From Nilaparvata lugens (Eukaryota; Arthropoda; Insecta; Hemiptera; Delphacidae), in contig NC_052508.1 in NCBI RefSeq assembly GCF_014356525.2, positions 43,565,858 through 43,629,857 on the forward strand: 64,000 bases of DNA. Reading direction: 5' to 3'. Below the pieces are notes generated by a model, which was not told the origin of the DNA, made no database searches, and saw only the letters and a program-made list of their open reading frames with translations. Of this stretch, positions 46,005 to 58,902 are shown in pieces (position 1 is the first letter of the stretch; the number at the start of each line of letters is the position of its first letter). The position numbers were made by a program, and so were the translations under genes.

Positions 46005-47358
46005 AAAAAGTTTTCCATAGTCTGTTGAAAACGTAAGATTGTGTGAGCAAATGAAAAAGATCATAATATCTGTAGTTGAGTTACAAAATTTGGTGACCTT
46101 ATTTTAAAACATTGCAGTTTTCATGGAACGTCTGGAAAAATAGGTTTAGAAAGTGATCGGATGATAGCAAAAGAAATTTAAATTCCATCTTTCCAAACAT
46201 TTATGGTAGTTGAATGTAATGCTGATTGTGAGATGATAGAAATGCGACTAATTTCTTCAGCTTGTGTTGTATTCGTTCCTCAGTTGATCCATGCTTTTAC
46301 GCAGCCATGGCCTTGAGAGAGCCAGTTGCACTGTCTGTTAATTCATAATCCGGACTAAATACCACGAGAACCAATCAGATAAGCCTTCTATCAAAAAAAC
46401 CCTGCTCCGATTAATTCTCATGAAATTCATTTCTGATTGAAATCGAACAGGCTTTTGTGCTAATGGGCTTTATATTTTCGTGTTTCAAAATCAGCTAAAA
46501 ACTAAATCGATAAAAAACATGATTTTCCATCAGCTGCTCCTATTTCCTTTCATAATGTCATTACATGACACATGACAAATCTATTGATAATAGATCACAA
46601 GTAAAAAATAAAGTTGTCAATTTAGATAGAAATTAAATTGAGTTACATGTTAGTTTACATCCAAATTTTCTTCCCTAATATTTTGGTTCAAGCTAAGATC
46701 AAAGAAAGATTCATAAAATGGTAGTTAATAAACAAAGTGAGTGAATAAACTCTATTCAGATTTATGCAAATTCATATATTAAATTGATCCCACTTTAAGA
46801 TTTATGATAGTAAAGTTTAGGACATGGGAAATCAGCCACAATAAATGTTATACTAACTATTATGAATGGACTATTATGTATGAATGAACTTCCATGTAAG
46901 AAAGAATCAGTGGATTGGCTGCTTTTACACTTTTGGATAAGTGAAACGAAAAGTAAGCGACAGGCTATGCCAAAAATTCCGGAATAAGCAAGAGATCCAG
47001 GGTCATCAAATTCCGAATCAACTTAATTTGGAATTTATTCTTCAATTGCATCAAGCAAAATCAAAAATAACATGATCACTGCTAATTTGATAACTGTCAA
47101 CGGGAAATATTAATCGCCAATGAATAAAGTCGAGGTTGACTTTCAAGCCTCGCGTAATATTCTACAAAATTCGCTGCAATCAGACTAATATTCCACAGAA
47201 CGCTTCCAACACATCAATTAATTATTCGAATGATTTGACTCAATAATTTTCATGCCGAGTTGTGGCCTAATCTCAAAAACTATTATAATTATTATAACTA
47301 TTAATTTTGATAGAACTTGATTATAAATGTTTCACAAAAATAATATTATATTTCAATT
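46005..47358. other. Intronic sequence, probably Helitron body in its right part
   Basis: No coding or RNA gene. It leads into a Helitron 3' end, but the Helitron 5' end could not be located. Confidence 0.35.
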
Positions 47359-47387
47359 CCCGTAGCGAAGCACGGGTGCCCTGCTAG
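47359..47387 (+). mobile_element. Helitron 3' terminus
   Basis: A hairpin CCCGTAGCGAAGCACGGG (47359-47376) is followed after 7 nt by CTAG (47384-47387) and then T. This is the canonical Helitron end and closely matches the one at 9070-9097. Confidence 0.75.
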
Positions 47388-47515
47388 TATAGACATAAAA
47401 AAGGGGGTGTGCTTGCAATTTGTATTGTAGTTCTGATTTTTTAATATATTATTTGGGTACATAAGAGAAGTCCAGAACCAATTTCTTCATGCAAAATTTC
47501 CTTGGGCTAGATACA

Positions 47516-48000
47516 GGGTGGCCCAAAAACCTCGTATTCTCGGCTAATTTTCCAGTTTTCAGCTATTTCTGCCAAATCTCGTAATCGGACAGAAAAATTT
47601 GCTTTCGCCTTTTTTTAGATTAAAAAATTCTGAATAAAATGAAATCATTCGGAACTCTCTATCTCCACTGAGTACTGAATTATGATTTTTCAAAAATGAG
47701 TGAAATTTGAAGAAAAAATCAATTTTGAAGAATTTCAGTTTTCGATCAACAATATCTTCCGATTGTTACCATTTAGATGTATAAGTCAAAATCCCTCTGG
47801 GCGTATTTTTGTGCTCTACAATCTGAGATCAGATAGAGCGCTCCATCTCATATAGATTTTTTTGTGCTTCAGGTGTAGAATATACTCATTTTTTTCGCAG
47901 GTGTATGCATCTATTTTTGATGTTTTACAATACTCGTGGGAATTATATAAACTCATAATTTGAACAGACTCACGACAAATTCTATGGAAACTTCCAAATC
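47516..48000. repeat. Probable interspersed repeat of unknown class
   Basis: Begins CAGGGTGGCCCAAAAACC, a terminus-like word common in arthropod repeats. No partner end or coding region was found in the window. Confidence 0.3.
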
Positions 48001-48539
48001 GTAAGGATTATCCTAGACTTCATCATCTCAATTCCAACAAAAAAATAAATTCAATATTTTTTATATTTTATTGCTTTAAAAGCCAACTTAGATTATTTAA
48101 AAGTGAAAAACATATTACAGTAAATAATAAAAAATGACAAGGGTACTGGTAATTTTCTATAATTAAACATTCATATAACCCTATCGGAATACTCTATTAA
48201 AAAATGAATAACGTTCTTTAATACCAGGAAATTTACCAATAATTTCCGTCTTTTGTAGCTGATTATTAAGCTTACATTTTATATAATGGTGATTATCCAC
48301 TATGTAGCTGTTACTACCCTACTTTGTCACCATATCTGCAATAAGCTGAGCATTTTTTGTGGTTGAATTCAATCACTTCTACCACCAACATAATTATTTA
48401 TGAATTACGTTAAAAGTGAGTAAACCAGTTTTTGGATTGTTCATAAGAGGAAAGGAAAGAATAGTAATGAACAGTGGTTGACAATGTTCTATTTGTTTCA
48501 TTCATTATGGAGAATAGCAGTAGCACAGCATCAGCCATA

Positions 48540-48830
48540 ATACAACGGCTAGCGTAGAGTTGGAGTAGGCCTACGGTGTGACCAGACCAGGAGGACCGGA
48601 AAGGAAGTGAACGAAGAAAGTTGGTGCTGGCCAGGAATAATTCCTTTTTTCAACTATTCAACTTCTTCACACCGTCGGAGAGAGAGCGAGAAAGCGATTG
48701 AGAAGAAGAAAAGAGTTCGCACGACACCATTTTCAACGACGACTTTCATTGAGCAAAGCAACAACATCCACCACAACAAAAAAAGACGAACAACAACATA
48801 GAGACGAGAAGTAAATCTTGGTAACAAAGA
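48540..48830 (+). other. GC-richer segment 0.9 kb upstream of exon 2
   Basis: Moderately GC-rich and purine-rich, with many AAC/GAAG words and no convincing coding frame. It could be an alternative 5' UTR exon or promoter of the FERM gene. Only composition and position support this. Confidence 0.25.
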
Positions 48831-49386
48831 ATAACAAATACCGAGGACACTGGCTCTTATCAGTGTTATCTGTTCATAAATCTTTATTTTATCATCAATT
48901 TATTCAACTACTGTATAATTTTCAATTTGTAATACAGGTTCTTCTCTCCTTTACTTGGACATTACAAAAACTGAGAAGTTTGAAGAAGATAACTAATAAA
49001 AACTGCAGGAGGCCGATCAGATGAACTTTGTAAATTTATTTTAGGAAGAACGTTAGAATGATCCAAGTGATCATTCAAGTGAAAGTGTATGCTAAAAAAG
49101 TAGAAACATTCCAGAATGAAGTTATCATCTAAATAATAAGAATGTGAGTGTTAGTGTTAGCTCTGGGATAGTACAAATTAATTTGAAATGTAAATTTCTG
49201 AAAATGAAAATAGTTTGATTGATTAAATCTTAAGAATGAACTAAAATTCCTTTCAATGGAGTAAAAACTTGTGAGAATGAACAATAATATAATATTAGAC
49301 GAAAATCCAAATTGAATGTTGTCAAGCACCCTGAAGACGTCTACTACTGCAAATATTTGATTTGTATTTCTTTAAAATAATAAAAT

Positions 49387-49420
49387 TACTAGTAGTTCTG
49401 AGAACAGTAGACCTCGCGCT
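49387..49420 (+). repeat. Short dispersed repeat, copy 3
   Basis: TACTAGTAGTTCTGAGAACA plus GTAGACCTCGCG; related copies at 24251 and 26815. Confidence 0.65.
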
Positions 49421-49732
49421 CAGTAAGTTACATTGACCTGTTATGTTTTATCAAAAATTAATAAATAATTTATCCATCTAAAATGTCTAGAAAAAATCCT
49501 AAATAAACATAGAGCTTTCTTTCCTATCGTACCATGACGTGTCGTCCCGGAATGTGAGTGTGAGCGCTGTTATCGGGACTGGCTGCAATTACTGTCTACA
49601 ACGTTGATGGAAAGATACATTTTCAAGATGAACCGATTATTTTATCGGTGCTTATCTGTTTATTTGGAATCTATTGAATTTTCATAGTATGCCATTTTAT
49701 ACAAAATAATTGATTGTTTTGATGTTTTGCAG

Positions 49733-49832
49733 CCGAAGACAAGAACTAGGGAACTTTACAAGCAGACATGTCAGCACCTGGCTGGAAAGGGCATGATAGA
49801 CACGAAACTCTTCGGCCTAGCCATTCTTTCAG
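49733..49832 (+). CDS. ex: Expanded/FRMD6-family FERM protein, exon 2
   Basis: A 100-nt exon lies between a clear acceptor (TTTTGCAG) and donor (CAG|GTGAGC). It reads in phase 0 as PKTRTRELYKQTCQHLAGKG followed by MIDTKLFGLAILS, and leaves one base (G) for the next exon. The helix with ELYKQTC and the strand with LFGLA are the hallmark helix alpha1 to beta3 of the ubiquitin-like F1 lobe of FERM domains. The fit is best to Expanded/FRMD6: the Hippo-pathway scaffold that sits at the apical membrane and promotes Warts activation and Yorkie restraint. The family call is from knowledge of these proteins, not from a search. Confidence 0.8.
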
Positions 49833-50403
49833 GTGAGCTCTCACTTTTTATACACTCAATTCACAAGTAGGCTATACTGTATACAAATAGTTGAATATAT
49901 TATTGCCAAAGCGTTTTAATGAAGGAATTTCTCAGAAATGAATGTGTTTTATATCAGAAATACTAGAGACCCAGGGTTCAAATTGTACATCAAAACATCT
50001 TTTGCATCCCTCCAAGGAGATAGAACAGAGTGGATCTGGATGTTTTCAATCGGTCAGATAAAAGAGAGCAATGTGTTGAGCTTTCCTCTGAATTATTGGT
50101 GGAAACACCTAAATATGCAGAGAATAGTGGTGATGTATTATCGAACAGATATAAGAAACAATGTATTCATGCATTTCTGCGAATTATATATCACAACACC
50201 TTTAGTGGTCATCGAAGGGAATAGAGGATAATGGATAGATACAATCGGGAGGCAGGAGAGAAACAATGTATTTGTGCAGAATGCGAAGGAAATAAGACAA
50301 ATATTTTCGCTTTTTGAGGGTTGAGATTGACCTTGGATTGTGGGCTTGCGCTTCGATACACACCTGTGGCGCGGATGAGAGCGCGCGGCTGAGCGTGTGC
50401 ATG

Positions 50404-50405
<2 letters not shown>

Positions 50406-50456
<51 letters not shown>

Positions 50457-50463
50457 TGTGTGT
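50406..50463 (+). repeat. (GT)n microsatellite in intron 2
   Basis: Nearly pure GT tract with one GG interruption. Long open frames that cross it on both strands are dinucleotide artefacts. Confidence 0.95.
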
Positions 50464-51119
50464 GAGATGCTGCTGGAGAAGACTGGAATTCCAAGACTCC
50501 AGCAGCTGGACCATCCTTCCAACTATGGCCGGGCCCGGCCACCTTAAATTGCCAACTGCAAAAAACTTGACAAGTTGTTTCAAAATCTATTGAAAAAAGG
50601 TTTGGGCTTCCAGGCTCATTAATTGAAAATAGTAGCGGAGATTGGTTTCCGAAAGGTTTGGTAGCGAAACGATGATGGATATGAAAACATTTAGAAAAAT
50701 GTGAATCTTGTTGTATATATAATCCTATTATAATAATAATTCTATTTTTTCATTTCCTCTTCATGTGAGTGGCATTTGGCATAATCCGCAGAAAGTCCCT
50801 TCTAAAAAATGTCATGTTTAGTCCTATTGAATATAAAGTCAACTAAGTTGAAGCTAAAATACAACTCCAACTGTTCAAAGATTTTTTCAACAAGGTATTT
50901 CCCTATCTACCTGCATCTTGTTACACAATAACAACTGATGTCCATCGAGTTATGATCGGATCTCCTAGTCTGTTTCGAGATTTGTTTCTCGTCCGTCAGG
51001 GTCACAGATCCACTACTGCATTCCAGAACTATGAGATTGTCAGTTATTATGTGGTTGTGACTGACTACATGTAGGGTAGTTGAAGATGATTACAAAGCCA
51101 TTTCAGTTGAAATCGAGGG

Positions 51120-51500
51120 AAAGGTGTATTGTGTATTGGTAGCTGTGGTTAGGTGGCTTGAGCCAAGGACATTGGTGGCTGGTGGATGGCCAGTGTCCAT
51201 CACGATTCCCTCGGATCAGATGAAGATCCAGATTCAGATAATGATGAGGATAATGTTTTTGATTATAGTGTTGGTGCATTCATTAAGTCGGTTTTGGTGG
51301 TGCGCGTGGTGGAGTGGCGGTGTGGTGTGGTGTGGTGTGGTGGTGTACAGTCCGGGCCAGAAGTGGTTTTGGACAAGGAGAGTGGGCGCGAGTGGCAAGC
51401 AGCAGTGCAGTGCGGTGCAGCCTCTTTCTCCACTACCTTGGTCCTTCTTTTTTATTATTTTTGTATCAGCTTTTGCCTGTGGCTGTACCCCATGTCAAGA
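51120..51500 (+). other. GC-rich island in intron 2
   Basis: Contains a GGTGT pentamer array (about 51319-51345) and open frames in all + frames. One frame has an acidic run (SDEDPDSDNDEDNVFDYS) but no splice sites that fit the exon 2/3 phase, and exon 2 joins exon 3 perfectly without it. Probably noncoding. Confidence 0.3.
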
Positions 51501-52936
51501 CAAATAATAGACCAGTGTGCTTGAAGTAGAAGTAGATGTATAGTGAGCGGTTAGCAGGCAAAGGATAGCTGGTCTAAGAAGGAGAAAACAAAAATAAAAC
51601 TGAAAAGCTCCAGTGTGTGTATGTGTGTGTTTTATAATGTTATACAGCTACTGGGCATTATTTCGTTGCTTCCTTCATCCGTTGAGATAAATGAAACGCT
51701 GTTCAAAATGGGATGCGCTCTCACACATGCGCTCGCGCGCGCACCGACAGAGACAGACTGCATATCGAGTGTTGAAGTTGGATAGGGATGGAGTACAAGT
51801 ATGTTGTATTCAATGGCAACGCCCTACCCTCTACCCTGCCACGTGGCCGGCATCCTTCTCACTCTTCCCAAATCACCCTTTACATCTTTCTCACTCTTCC
51901 ACAATTATTCTGTAATGGCTTTTTCAATCTTCATCCTACAAGTAATCTTTTCTCTTCATTTAATTCATATCATTTTTCTTGCAGTCGGTTGCTCGTGATA
52001 ACATAGCACAAATGTAAATGATGGTCTGCTTTTTTGACGGAAATTCCTCATAAAATGGAAAAAACTTGAAATGCGTCACTCTTTTTTTACATGATTACAT
52101 CTCATGAATTTCCATTCCAAGATAGAATTAATATTTTTTATCCGGAAAAAGGAGTGTGCTACATATCTATCATCTTTAACGTTGATTCTGAGTATGCTAC
52201 ATATTGAATAGCCTATGTAATTATGAAAATGATTGCGTCATCTTTCATCGGCGAGGAATTTCCGCCCCTGGAAAGCATGCTTTTGTTGCTCCTATTCAAT
52301 AATGAATGAGCATTTGGCAAATATTCAATGATACGTGGAATTACCAGAAAGTTTTATATCGCTGGCTAGCTTTATCTTTCTAGTCTTGAAAGAACTCTGT
52401 GACCAGTCCTGCACTGTTTGTAGTCTTTAATGTATGTCATGTTCATGCCAATCATTCAACTCCAACCCAGATTAAATAATATTAAACATGTTCCAATAAT
52501 AAATAATGTATTCAGATTGTAATCAAGCATAATGCAAGTATTGTTTCATTGCAAAGTCCCCCAAATTATATTTATCCCTTGATTCCATGTGTTCAGAGGT
52601 AGATTTTGAGTCCCCGATAAACGAAATAAGCGTGAAACTCTCGGATTCTTAGTCAGGATATTACAAAAAATACTTTACTAATGAAAGTTACAGAAGCGAC
52701 TGATTTCTGTAAATTATGTCGCATATACTCAAGTTATATTTGTTTAGCACCATGCTTAACTATTTATGAAAAAAAATTGTATCATAAGATCTTATTTTCG
52801 TACAAATAAGAATCTAATATCTTCTATTGAAAATTGCTGGTAGAATTCAATTATGTATCTAAACAGTTGTAAGCTATGCATTTCTCTGTTTGTTCTAAGG
52901 TAGTATTTCCTCATAAAGCTAACTAAATTTATTATT

Positions 52937-53116
52937 TTTTATTATTGCGGATATTGCACACATGATAGCTTTTTCCGTGGGTAATAGAAAGTACGAGGGT
53001 GATTTGATGAGATGATCAAACGTTCATGCCTACCATTGGGATTCGAACCCATGACCAGGTAGCGCTAGCAGACTGAAGGGTGCAACGCCTTAGTCGTCTC
53101 GGCTATCCTTGCCGCC
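52937..53116 (-). mobile_element. tRNA-derived SINE, copy 2
   Basis: Reading minus: A-box region GGATAGCCGAGACGACTAAGG, then GTTGCACCCTTCAGTCTGCT, B box GGTTCGAATCC (53039-53049), the TAGGCATGAAC body, TTACCCACG and an A-rich tail. Better preserved than copy 1. The GCCGAG...TAAGGCG words point to a tRNA-Leu or tRNA-Ser ancestor. It lies about 120 bp upstream of exon 3 in antisense. Confidence 0.82.
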
Positions 53117-53235
53117 AAATTAGAACTAAAGCTTCATTTTTTATCCATCCAAGTGCAAACAAAGTTTGTTATTTCTTAAAACGTTCAATCCGATGATTAA
53201 AATTATTAAATAATTTAATTTATTGTGTTTTCCAG

Positions 53236-53315
53236 ATGGAGAGTACTTGTTTGCAGATCCAGACTATAAACTATCAAAATATGCACCAAAGAGTTGGAGA
53301 TCGTCTTCTACCCAT
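53236..53315 (+). CDS. ex: Expanded/FRMD6-family FERM protein, exon 3
   Basis: An 80-nt exon between TTTTCCAG and CAT|GTAAGT. Its first two bases (AT) complete a Asp codon with the G left by exon 2, then it reads GEYLFADPDYKLSKYAPKSW and RSSSTH, ending in phase 0. This is the end of the F1 lobe; the KLSKYAPK.W core is characteristic of the Expanded/FRMD6 group rather than of ERM proteins or Yurt. Intron 2 is 3403 bp and contains a SINE, microsatellite and GC-rich island. The exon is too short to stand out as an ORF. Confidence 0.85.
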
Positions 53316-53459
53316 GTAAGTTGGAAAATATTACGGAAGCTTGTTTGTTTATTTATTTATTTATGTTTGTGGCTTTCATTGGCAGAGAGAACCTCGATGC
53401 AGAGAGAAGTTCTGCCTGGATATAATACCTTATTTTAATGTGCAGGAAGGGGTTTAATG

Positions 53460-53672
53460 ATTTTGGACCATATAAAGTGATATCTATTTTGGACTAAAAT
53501 TGTATAGAAATTGTACACGTGAAAAACTAACCTTATATTGGACTGTGTCATCATCATCTAAATTTGGAAGAAGTATAGCTCAAAGACTAGATTATTATCT
53601 CATTTACCAATGTTATTACATTAGTGTCATTTGTATCGTAAATGAATAAATAAATAAAAAATAGAATATCCA
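53460..53672 (+). mobile_element. LINE 3' UTR remnant
   Basis: Ends GTAAATGAATAAATAAATAA, the same tail style as at 22975 and 27665. No coding portion. Confidence 0.45.
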
Positions 53673-53699
53673 GATTAGGAGGTAAAAGTAATTTATCAT

Positions 53700-54000
53700 A
53701 ATAGCTCTCTCACTTTCTTTTTTTGTAGAGAGTTAGTGGGGAGGATATTTTTAATATTCTTTCCGAAGAATGGATATTGATATGTCCAAAGCTCCGCCAA
53801 TTTATGTAGATGCATAATAATATAATTATCTATAGTTATCATATTACAAATTGCTTTTTCATATCATATTCAGTTCAATAATTATTTTCTTAGTCTATAT
53901 TACTTAAATTCATCTATAATTTTGCTGTATTGTAAGCTATTGTATATAAGTGTATAAGCCAGTATATATTGTAATCTACATAAATAAAGTACTCAATCAA
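53700..54000 (+). mobile_element. LINE 3' UTR remnant, second family
   Basis: Begins near GAGAGTTAGTGGGGAGGATA and ends AATAAAGTACTCAATCAATC, i.e. AATAAA plus a TCAA repeat. It immediately follows the 53460-53672 remnant in intron 3. Confidence 0.5.
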
Positions 54001-54730
54001 TCTCATATTTTAATCTGTTCATTGATAGTATCCATTATAACATTGTACATATTGTAATATCAAACTCATTACCTCCTTTATACATCATTCAGTTCAGTGG
54101 AGTACAATGCTATCTGCCAGTCTCAATGAGAAACTCTGGTATTGTACGATTTACGTTATTATCACAAACAGTATCCAAGATCATTGAGGAAAAGAGGAAT
54201 ATCATTGACGATAAAGTGCAGGATCATTGAGAAAACCTCATTCACATGATCATTGATGATCAAGTAGAAAAGCAATGTAGTTACATTGACCGAATAATCA
54301 CAGGCCTCAGAGTGCTCAAAGTGTCAGTTAATCCGTTGTTATAAACTGTACTTTGTATAATCGCACTACAGTTGGTCTTGAAGTAGAACGAAGTCAGGTT
54401 ACCGTAGAAGTAGTCATTGCAATCAATTTTCTCTTGGTCAAGGGTACAGGAATTATTCTGAAGAAATGAAAAAATAATGAAATTCGTTGAAGTTTTCTGA
54501 TTCAAATCTCTCAAATTACAAAATATACATTCAACTTCAAATTAATTTCTAGAGAATGTATAAGGTAATTCGTTGCATTTTCTTAATTTGATCTTGATCT
54601 CTTAGATTGATTGAATTTAATGATATACTGTAGATTCAATTTTAAATTAGTTCACAATAATTGTTTTTATTGGTAATCGATATTTTTACTATTACTCTAT
54701 ATATTAAAACTCGCCAAATATGTTTTCCAG

Positions 54731-54810
54731 GGCTTGGACAACAATGGAAAGCCACTGCTGGTCTTGCACTTCCGAGTCCAGTTCTACGTGGAAAGTCCCC
54801 TTCTCCTCAG
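54731..54810 (+). CDS. ex: Expanded/FRMD6-family FERM protein, exon 4
   Basis: An 80-nt exon between TTTTCCAG and a donor (CTCAG|GTTATT). Phase 0 at entry: GLDNNGKPLLVLHFRVQFYV then ESPLLL, leaving two bases (AG) that encode Arg or Ser with the next exon. It covers the F1/F2 linker and the first F2 strand; the HFRVQ(F/Y)YVE core is typical of Expanded/FRMD6. Intron 3 is 1415 bp. Exons 1-4 together give 116 complete codons. The remaining FERM domain and the C-terminal region must lie to the right of, or hidden after, this exon; I did not find exon 5 in the window. Confidence 0.85.
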
Positions 54811-54915
54811 GTTATTATGCTTCAATTTTATTACTGATATTTCTACAAAATGATCAAGTTTAAATAATTGTTGTATTCTGCTTCCATAGAAGGATACATA
54901 TAAATATTTGTTTGG

Positions 54916-55040
54916 GTTTTATTGGTGGAAAGTCCCTCACGGAAGTTCCACCTTGCCTGAATATAAAATTCAAACCGTTAATGGTCCTCACGACTGTTAT
55001 CAGCCGGGACCGACAATTTAACGTACCAATCCGACAACAC
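54916..55040 (+). repeat. Dispersed repeat, copy b
   Basis: Related to 453-572, with shared CGGAAGTTCCACCTTGC and CAGCCGGGACCGACA. It starts about 105 bp after exon 4. Confidence 0.65.
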
Positions 55041-57150
55041 ATATGATTACTAAGAATATCATAGACGGATGCTATTGTAAGTACTAGCATAAACTTAAAT
55101 TCATCTCTTATCTGTAGTTTTAGAAAAAAACTGTTGTTTTAGCAGAGGTTTCGTATTTTTGTAAATTATTATTTGAGAAGTAATTTATTTTTTATGAGGA
55201 GTATTATTCAATCCTTGTGAATCTATTCGTTTTCAGTTGATGATCAAAACTTATATGTTTTTATTTTGAAACTTCTTTATTATCCCATAAGTTTACAATA
55301 CATAACAAATTTACAAAAATAATTATATTATCCTTCAGAAACAATAAAGCCCAAAGGTATATTACGTGTTTGGGTATATAAGGAACTAATATTTTCACAC
55401 ATCTACGTTGACAACATTATCACTAGTCTAATATTCTTATAGAAACTTAACTATTTTAATTTAAAATGGGATCTTTTTGATAATAGTAAAGGATGTTATG
55501 AGAAGCTTCACCGTTATGAAAGTTTGAGCTGTCGTTTGAAGCCACAAATTTGGAAAGTAACAGAATGACAATAAGGATCCTAGTATTTAACCAGCTACTT
55601 GTGTTTTCTGTGATGATTATAAAAGTGAGGAGAAAATTGGGAGGCTTAAAAAAGAGAACAAGATTTCTCTCTCGATCGAAAGCTTATAAGTGGCATAGGT
55701 AATTGGAAGTTACATTCCAAGAATATTCTCAAGATTGCTATCTCTGTCCATCTGTTGTGAGGAAAAGAAACTGAAGAAACAAAACATAGAAACTGGTATC
55801 TGATATTTAAATTTGTGAAATCTAAATTTCATTTTATTACTGTCGGACGTTCAGTTTCCTCTATTTTTCGAGTCATGAATACTGCGTGGCCAGACGAAAT
55901 TCCAATAAATTTTCAACTTAATACATCCTCCTCTATCTAATGGTTTCATTGATACCAAGTGAAGGACAGATGTTGCTTGATAGTTTCGTTCAACTCATGA
56001 ATAATTCATTACCAGCTCGGAGCTTAGTTTTCTATGTGCATAATTTACCATCACTGAAAGGTCAGTGAAAACTTCTCTCTCCACAACTTTTAAAATATTC
56101 CTTCCTTGAGAATTGTTTGTGCAATTCATTTGTTTACATAAAAAATAAGTACTGATGATTTGTATTCGAGGAATGTGTCAACTTGCTCGTTATCTGTTGC
56201 TTGGCAACTTGCAATGTCTTCCAGGCATCCATGAATATAGTAACTATTAATCAATCTCTACTTTCAAGTATTGTTTCAATTTCTTGTGTATTGTTGATCA
56301 GGTTTCAGGGAATGTGATGAGAGAAATTGAAATTTAAATAGTTAATATTACAAATTGCAGTGCTCCCCGAACCATGAATCTGTCGTCATACAATGAATTA
56401 ATTAATCATGCCTAATATCTATTCAGATTTAGTACTTAAAAGATATTATAAATAATAAAGTTCAAGTATTGTAAATCCTTCCTTAGAACCGATATACCTG
56501 TATTCCTATAGAACCTGTATTCCTTCCTATGAACCGATTAAGCTCAAACTACATATTGATGAACATGAATTATTAATTACTAAAATATGTATGAAATCTC
56601 CACTCATTTTAACATACTATAAAATAATTTTCAAATGAAAGCAAACATATTATGTGTGATGATGAGAGAATGTACTCTCTGTGTATTTTACATTGAAAAT
56701 AAAAAATAAAACTGAACTGTCAAATTTGCAATAATGAAAGTGACAATAAAAAAATATTTCCGCCTCTAAACTGATGAATCACAACTCAAGCGATAGTTGC
56801 TCAATCAAAGAGCCAATGCTGTGTTTTTTATTGACAACTTCAAATTCAATTTTGATAAGGTTTAATGTCAAAAGGGAAGAAAAATATTTTTACAATCACG
56901 AAAGCAATAAAACAAGTGATTGGACTGTAAAAAAATTTTCCATTCTCCATTTTTTTTCCGTGATTGTTTTTTGAAATTTTTCAAACATATTCCATGAGTT
57001 TTTTAAATGCTATAGTTTCTTCATTAGTAATAATGACTGAGTATTATAAATTTATTTATAAATATATAAATATTATTCATACTATTGTGGCAGTGACTAT
57101 ATTCTGCAATATGCGAAGATTCATTTAGTAACAGGAAAATAGAATTTGAT
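55041..57150. other. AT-rich intronic or 3' flanking sequence
   Basis: No exon, RNA or repeat family recognised. Confidence 0.4.
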
Positions 57151-57159
57151 GATTCGATC

Positions 57160-57690
57160 AATGACGTTGTTGCTTGGCATGATTGATAGAGATTTGTTTT
57201 GAAGGAGGTTTCGATTGGTGATTGGTCGGGGGGAAAGGGGTATGGTTTCGTTTGGAAGCGTGATGTGGTACGCTGGAAGACAGAAAAAGAGATAATGCGA
57301 GAGAGAGAGAAAGTGTGCGACGGTTTGAGGGGAAGATAGAGAAAGAATGAGAATGAACATAGGTGGGGATCAGTGATGTGAGATGGTGGGGAAGAAGTAT
57401 AAGAGGAAGAAGAAGAAAGAAGAACTGATGAGGAGGAGGAGGAGGAAGAAGAATAAGAAGGAGCTTGTGGTGGTATTTGAATAATGCGGTTAATGTGGTC
57501 ACATTCCCCTATAGCAGCCGCATTCCTATTGCATTCCACAGGGATCGGATCTCTCTGAAAGAGCGGGACTATGTCCACGCCAAACGATTCTCTTTCACCC
57601 TCCTCTTCTTCCTTCTCCTTCACTCCCCCTCTTCTTCTTCCTTCTCCAGTTTTCTTCTCTCTCATCCACTCAAACATATAAATACATACT
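57160..57690. other. GA/CT-rich low-complexity segment
   Basis: Purine-rich on the + strand at 57290-57460 (GAGAGAGAG, GGAGGAGGAGGAGG, AAGAAGAAG) and CT-rich at 57600-57660. Long minus-strand frames here (up to 217 codons) are Ser/Leu/Arg-rich translations of this simple sequence, not credible genes. Confidence 0.6.
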
Positions 57691-58016
57691 TCATATATTA
57701 TTTATAAGTTTCTGCTCAGTCCTCACTCACTCAACGTGCTTTTTGTAAAAATGATCACCTTTGCTAACCTATGTCCTTCAAGACAAGGATGCCGAAGATC
57801 CTTCAATATTGAGGATCATCCCCAGTCAATAATTCATAAGCGAAAATATTTGGATTCCAATCAACTTCACAAAATTTGTCTTTAGAATATGAAAAATTTA
57901 TGTTCAAGTAAACAGATATGCCTGAAACTGAGAACTGGGGGTAGAAACTTTGAGAGAAGGCGTACAGTATTTGTAATTTTTCTCACTCTTTAAAATATGT
58001 TATCAGTATTGTTTTT

Positions 58017-58148
58017 ACTTTCCTTGCCTTATTACCATAGGTAAGGAAAGTATTGCTTTCCGAAAAAAATTAAGGTACCCCAATTTGTAAATTTCTATAC
58101 GTTTCGAGGTCCCCTGAGTCCAAAAAAGTGGGTTTTGGGTAATGTGTG

Positions 58149-58224
<76 letters not shown>

Positions 58225-58902
58225 TGTATGTGCGTCTGTGTACACGATATCTCATCTCCCAATTAACGGAATGACTTGAAATTTGGAACTTAAGTTCCTT
58301 CCCCTATAAGGATCCGACACGAACAATTTCGATCAAATACAATTCAAGATGCCGGCTAAAATGGCGAAAATGTTGTCAAAAACAGGGTTTTTCGCGATTT
58401 TCTCAAAAATGGCTCCAACGATTTCGATCAAATTCATACCTAAAATAGTCATAGTTAAGCTCTATTAACTGCCACAAGTCCCATATCTGTAAAAATTTCA
58501 GGAGCTCCGCCCCATCTAGGTAAAGTTTGATTTTAGATTCATAATTATCAGGCTTCAGATACAATTTAAACAAAAAATTCCAAATGGAAAAGATTGAGCA
58601 TGAAAATCTATACAATTAATGTTCAGTAGCATTTTCACCTAAAATTTAAAATAAGCTCGAAATTCGAAAAAATGCTATTATTTCAATTGCAAACTGTTTG
58701 CAACTGTTGATTCTATTAAATCATTCACTAAGAAGAGATAGCAGACCTCGTGTGTCTCCAGCGTTATAGTCCTGTCACCAGCTGGCTTAGATCTTTGAAT
58801 AGTAGACTTGAATTGCGCGGCCTCACTAGCCTCAAAAACACTAGCCTCAGGTGATAAATTTTCATAACGGCAAGGAAAGTTGTGTGAGTGAGCCACACCA
58901 GA
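58017..58902 (+). mobile_element. HINE-like element subfamily 1, copy H8
   Basis: Complete: starts ACTTTCCTTGCCTTATTACC plus hairpin partner, carries a TA dinucleotide tract (58160-58221) in place of most of the GT tract, and ends GGCAAGGAAAGTTGTGTGAG...CCACACCAGA. The unusual (TA)n probably arose by expansion within the microsatellite position. Noncoding. Confidence 0.88.
58160..58221 (+). repeat. (TA)n microsatellite
   Basis: About 62 bp of uninterrupted TA inside H8, preceded by a short GT tract. Confidence 0.97.

Noticed and set aside
51186..51524. Acidic ORF as an extra exon of the FERM gene
   Set aside because: Exon 2 (49832) and exon 3 (53236) already join in frame, and the frame has no matching splice phase.
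57024..57677. 217-codon minus-strand ORF
   Set aside because: Low-complexity GA/CT sequence gives Ser/Leu/Arg-rich frames in several phases at once; no domain is present.
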